Shown here in pieces: positions 62,769 to 64,000 of a stretch of DNA of 64,000 nucleotides. Source of the stretch: Earliella scabrosa (lineage: Eukaryota > Basidiomycota > Agaricomycetes > Polyporales > Polyporaceae); assembly GCA_022605405.1 (NCBI GenBank), contig JABYQQ010000003.1:1984001-2048000 (forward strand). The letters are read 5' to 3'. Below the pieces are notes generated by a model. It did not search any database. It was not told the DNA's origin and saw only the letters and a program-made list of their open reading frames with translations. Both the position numbers and the translations under genes were made by a program. Every line of letters begins with the position of its first letter. Position 1 is the stretch's first letter.

Positions 62769-64000
62769 ATGTTTCTGCCTCGGCGACGACTGAGTGTACT
62801 CTTTCCTTTCGTTCTCTGCGTCGTCCTCTACATCTCTTTCAAGTTGGACACCACCACCCTTCGCGAACCCTCTCTTGTACTCTCGCAGCCGTCGACCTCT
62901 CTTGCCTCCTATGTTGCACAACACCCTCTGGGCTCGCCAGCTGTCATAGCTCAGTCAGAAGGATCCAAAACACACAACGATACTACTCCTACCCTCAAGC
63001 TCGGCGTGTTCTCGCACATCTTCGTTATCTCTCGTCCGACCCGCCTAGATCGCCGCAGCATCATGGAGCAGCTACGCGCTGCCATTGACACCCAATGGAC
63101 ATACCTCGACGCGTTGTCCTACGAAGATACACTCGTCGAGACGATCGAAGGTTGTGTGCGCTCTCATCGAAAGCACAACCATGCACGTCAGTTTCAGTGG
63201 CCGTCTACGGTCTGGAATGCGTCCCTGCCCTGGCCTTCCCAGTCAGAACCCTGCGCCTTTCCCGTCCCGGTCAGAGACATACCCTCTTCTACTCTTTCCG
63301 CTAGTCCTCAAGACGGAGTCTCGTCGCTCTCCATGGTCCACTCTCCGCCGTTTCCTCGAGCCACGCGAATGCGTTCATTCCCTCTCACCTGCGCCGTACA
63401 AGACCGCACACATGGCGTCAGATTCAAGCCGTCCCTACCATCATACATGATGCTCACTCCACCGAAGCTCGCCTGCTGGTACTCTCATCTGGACGCTATC
63501 ATGACTTTCGCTGCGCTAGACGGATCTCTCGGAGACGACGAACATGGTAGACCTCCTGCGGCCGCTTTGTTCCTGGAAGACGATGTAGACATGGAGCGGG
63601 ACATTGGCGCAAGACTCGAGGAGATTTGGGGCATCTTGCCTAAAGATTGGGACATCGTCTTCTTGGGTACGTAATCTCTCAACCGCAGTGATTGTATGTC
63701 TGACTCACGTACCCCTTCGCAAGGTCACTGTTGGTCGAAGGAATCGCGGTACCCGGCATTGCGCGATAAGCGAGGACTGAGGACTTCAGGTCGCTATCCG
63801 AAGATGTCCGTCCATCCTTCGTTCGCCCCGAAGTGCACACATGCGTACGCCCTCAGCCGTGCCGGAGCTCGCCGGCTGCTCCACCACCTACTCTATCCTC
63901 CATTCGCGTACTCAAGGGCACTCGACCAGGCTTTCTCTTGGCTGGTACAGAGTGGCCGACTGAAGTCGTTCTCCGTCGTTCCCAGCGTGGTGATACAGCA
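62769..64000 (+). CDS. GT25-type glycosyltransferase, type II membrane, 5' part
   Basis: Exon 1 is 62769-63666 and exon 2 starts at 63724 and runs off the window (intron gtacgt...cgcaag). The N-terminus MFLPRRRLSVLFPFVLCVV is a basic-plus-hydrophobic signal anchor, as in Golgi enzymes. The catalytic region has the GT25 layout: HIFVISRPTRLDRRSIM, WYSHLDAIMTFAALDG, a metal-binding LFLEDDVDMERDI (EDD motif), KDWDIVFLGHCW and THAYALSRAGARRLLHHL. Family members transfer hexoses to glycans or hydroxylysine; the fungal substrate is not known. The 3' end is missing because of the window edge, not because of damage. Confidence 0.8.

Overview
The window looks like chromosomal DNA of a filamentous basidiomycete, most likely an Agaricomycete. 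The evidence is GC-rich DNA, genes broken by many short introns (mostly 50-60 nt, GT-AG, often with a CTAAY-like branch site), compact head-to-head gene pairs, and products typical of such fungi (CHS7 chaperone, Kre9/Knh1-like secreted protein, SPO22/ZIP4, UBR1). The species cannot be named from sequence alone. The exon joins given here were built by hand and checked for reading phase, but not aligned to any database.

Layout. From 1 to 5779 lies the 3' part of a very large plus-strand gene. Fifteen exons join without a phase break into 1,676 residues. The N-terminal third carries an HxD...H pattern like a TET/JBP-like 2-oxoglutarate/Fe(II) dioxygenase, followed by an Asp/Ser-rich tract and a 630-residue C-terminal module that I do not recognise. 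From 5.8 to 11.4 kb there is repeat-rich, gene-poor DNA with a decayed TGTCGG-type satellite, an AT-rich island and a 353-bp MITE with perfect terminal inverted repeats and an 8-bp target duplication. At 11426-15924 sits a complete, apparently intact hAT transposon: matched ends, a perfect 8-bp target duplication and an uninterrupted 1,077-aa transposase in 11 exons.

From 16.9 to 28.3 kb are housekeeping and meiotic genes: a Ser/Pro-rich protein, cullin-4, SPO22/ZIP4, and a 98-aa membrane protein divergent from ZIP4. From 28.3 to 45.4 kb the window is mostly non-coding, broken only by a PHO80/CLG1-like cyclin (32.8-35.0 kb) and a candidate proline-rich gene with an apparent frameshift near 36.96 kb. 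From 45.4 kb to the end it is gene-dense: CHS7, a Kre9/Knh1-like secreted protein, a membrane-anchored histidine acid phosphatase with an unusual HE motif, mitochondrial glutamyl-tRNA synthetase, UBR1, TRAPP subunit Trs33/TRAPPC6, UTP18, and a GT25-like glycosyltransferase running off the right edge.

The known genes do not form one pathway. They are a typical mixture: cell wall and secretion (CHS7, Kre9-like, TRAPPC6, GT25), ubiquitin ligases (cullin-4, UBR1), meiosis (ZIP4), ribosome biogenesis (UTP18), mitochondrial translation (GluRS), and phosphate metabolism (phosphatase, PHO80-like cyclin). The most unusual part is the left 16 kb, where a giant oxygenase-like gene lies near two transposon types.
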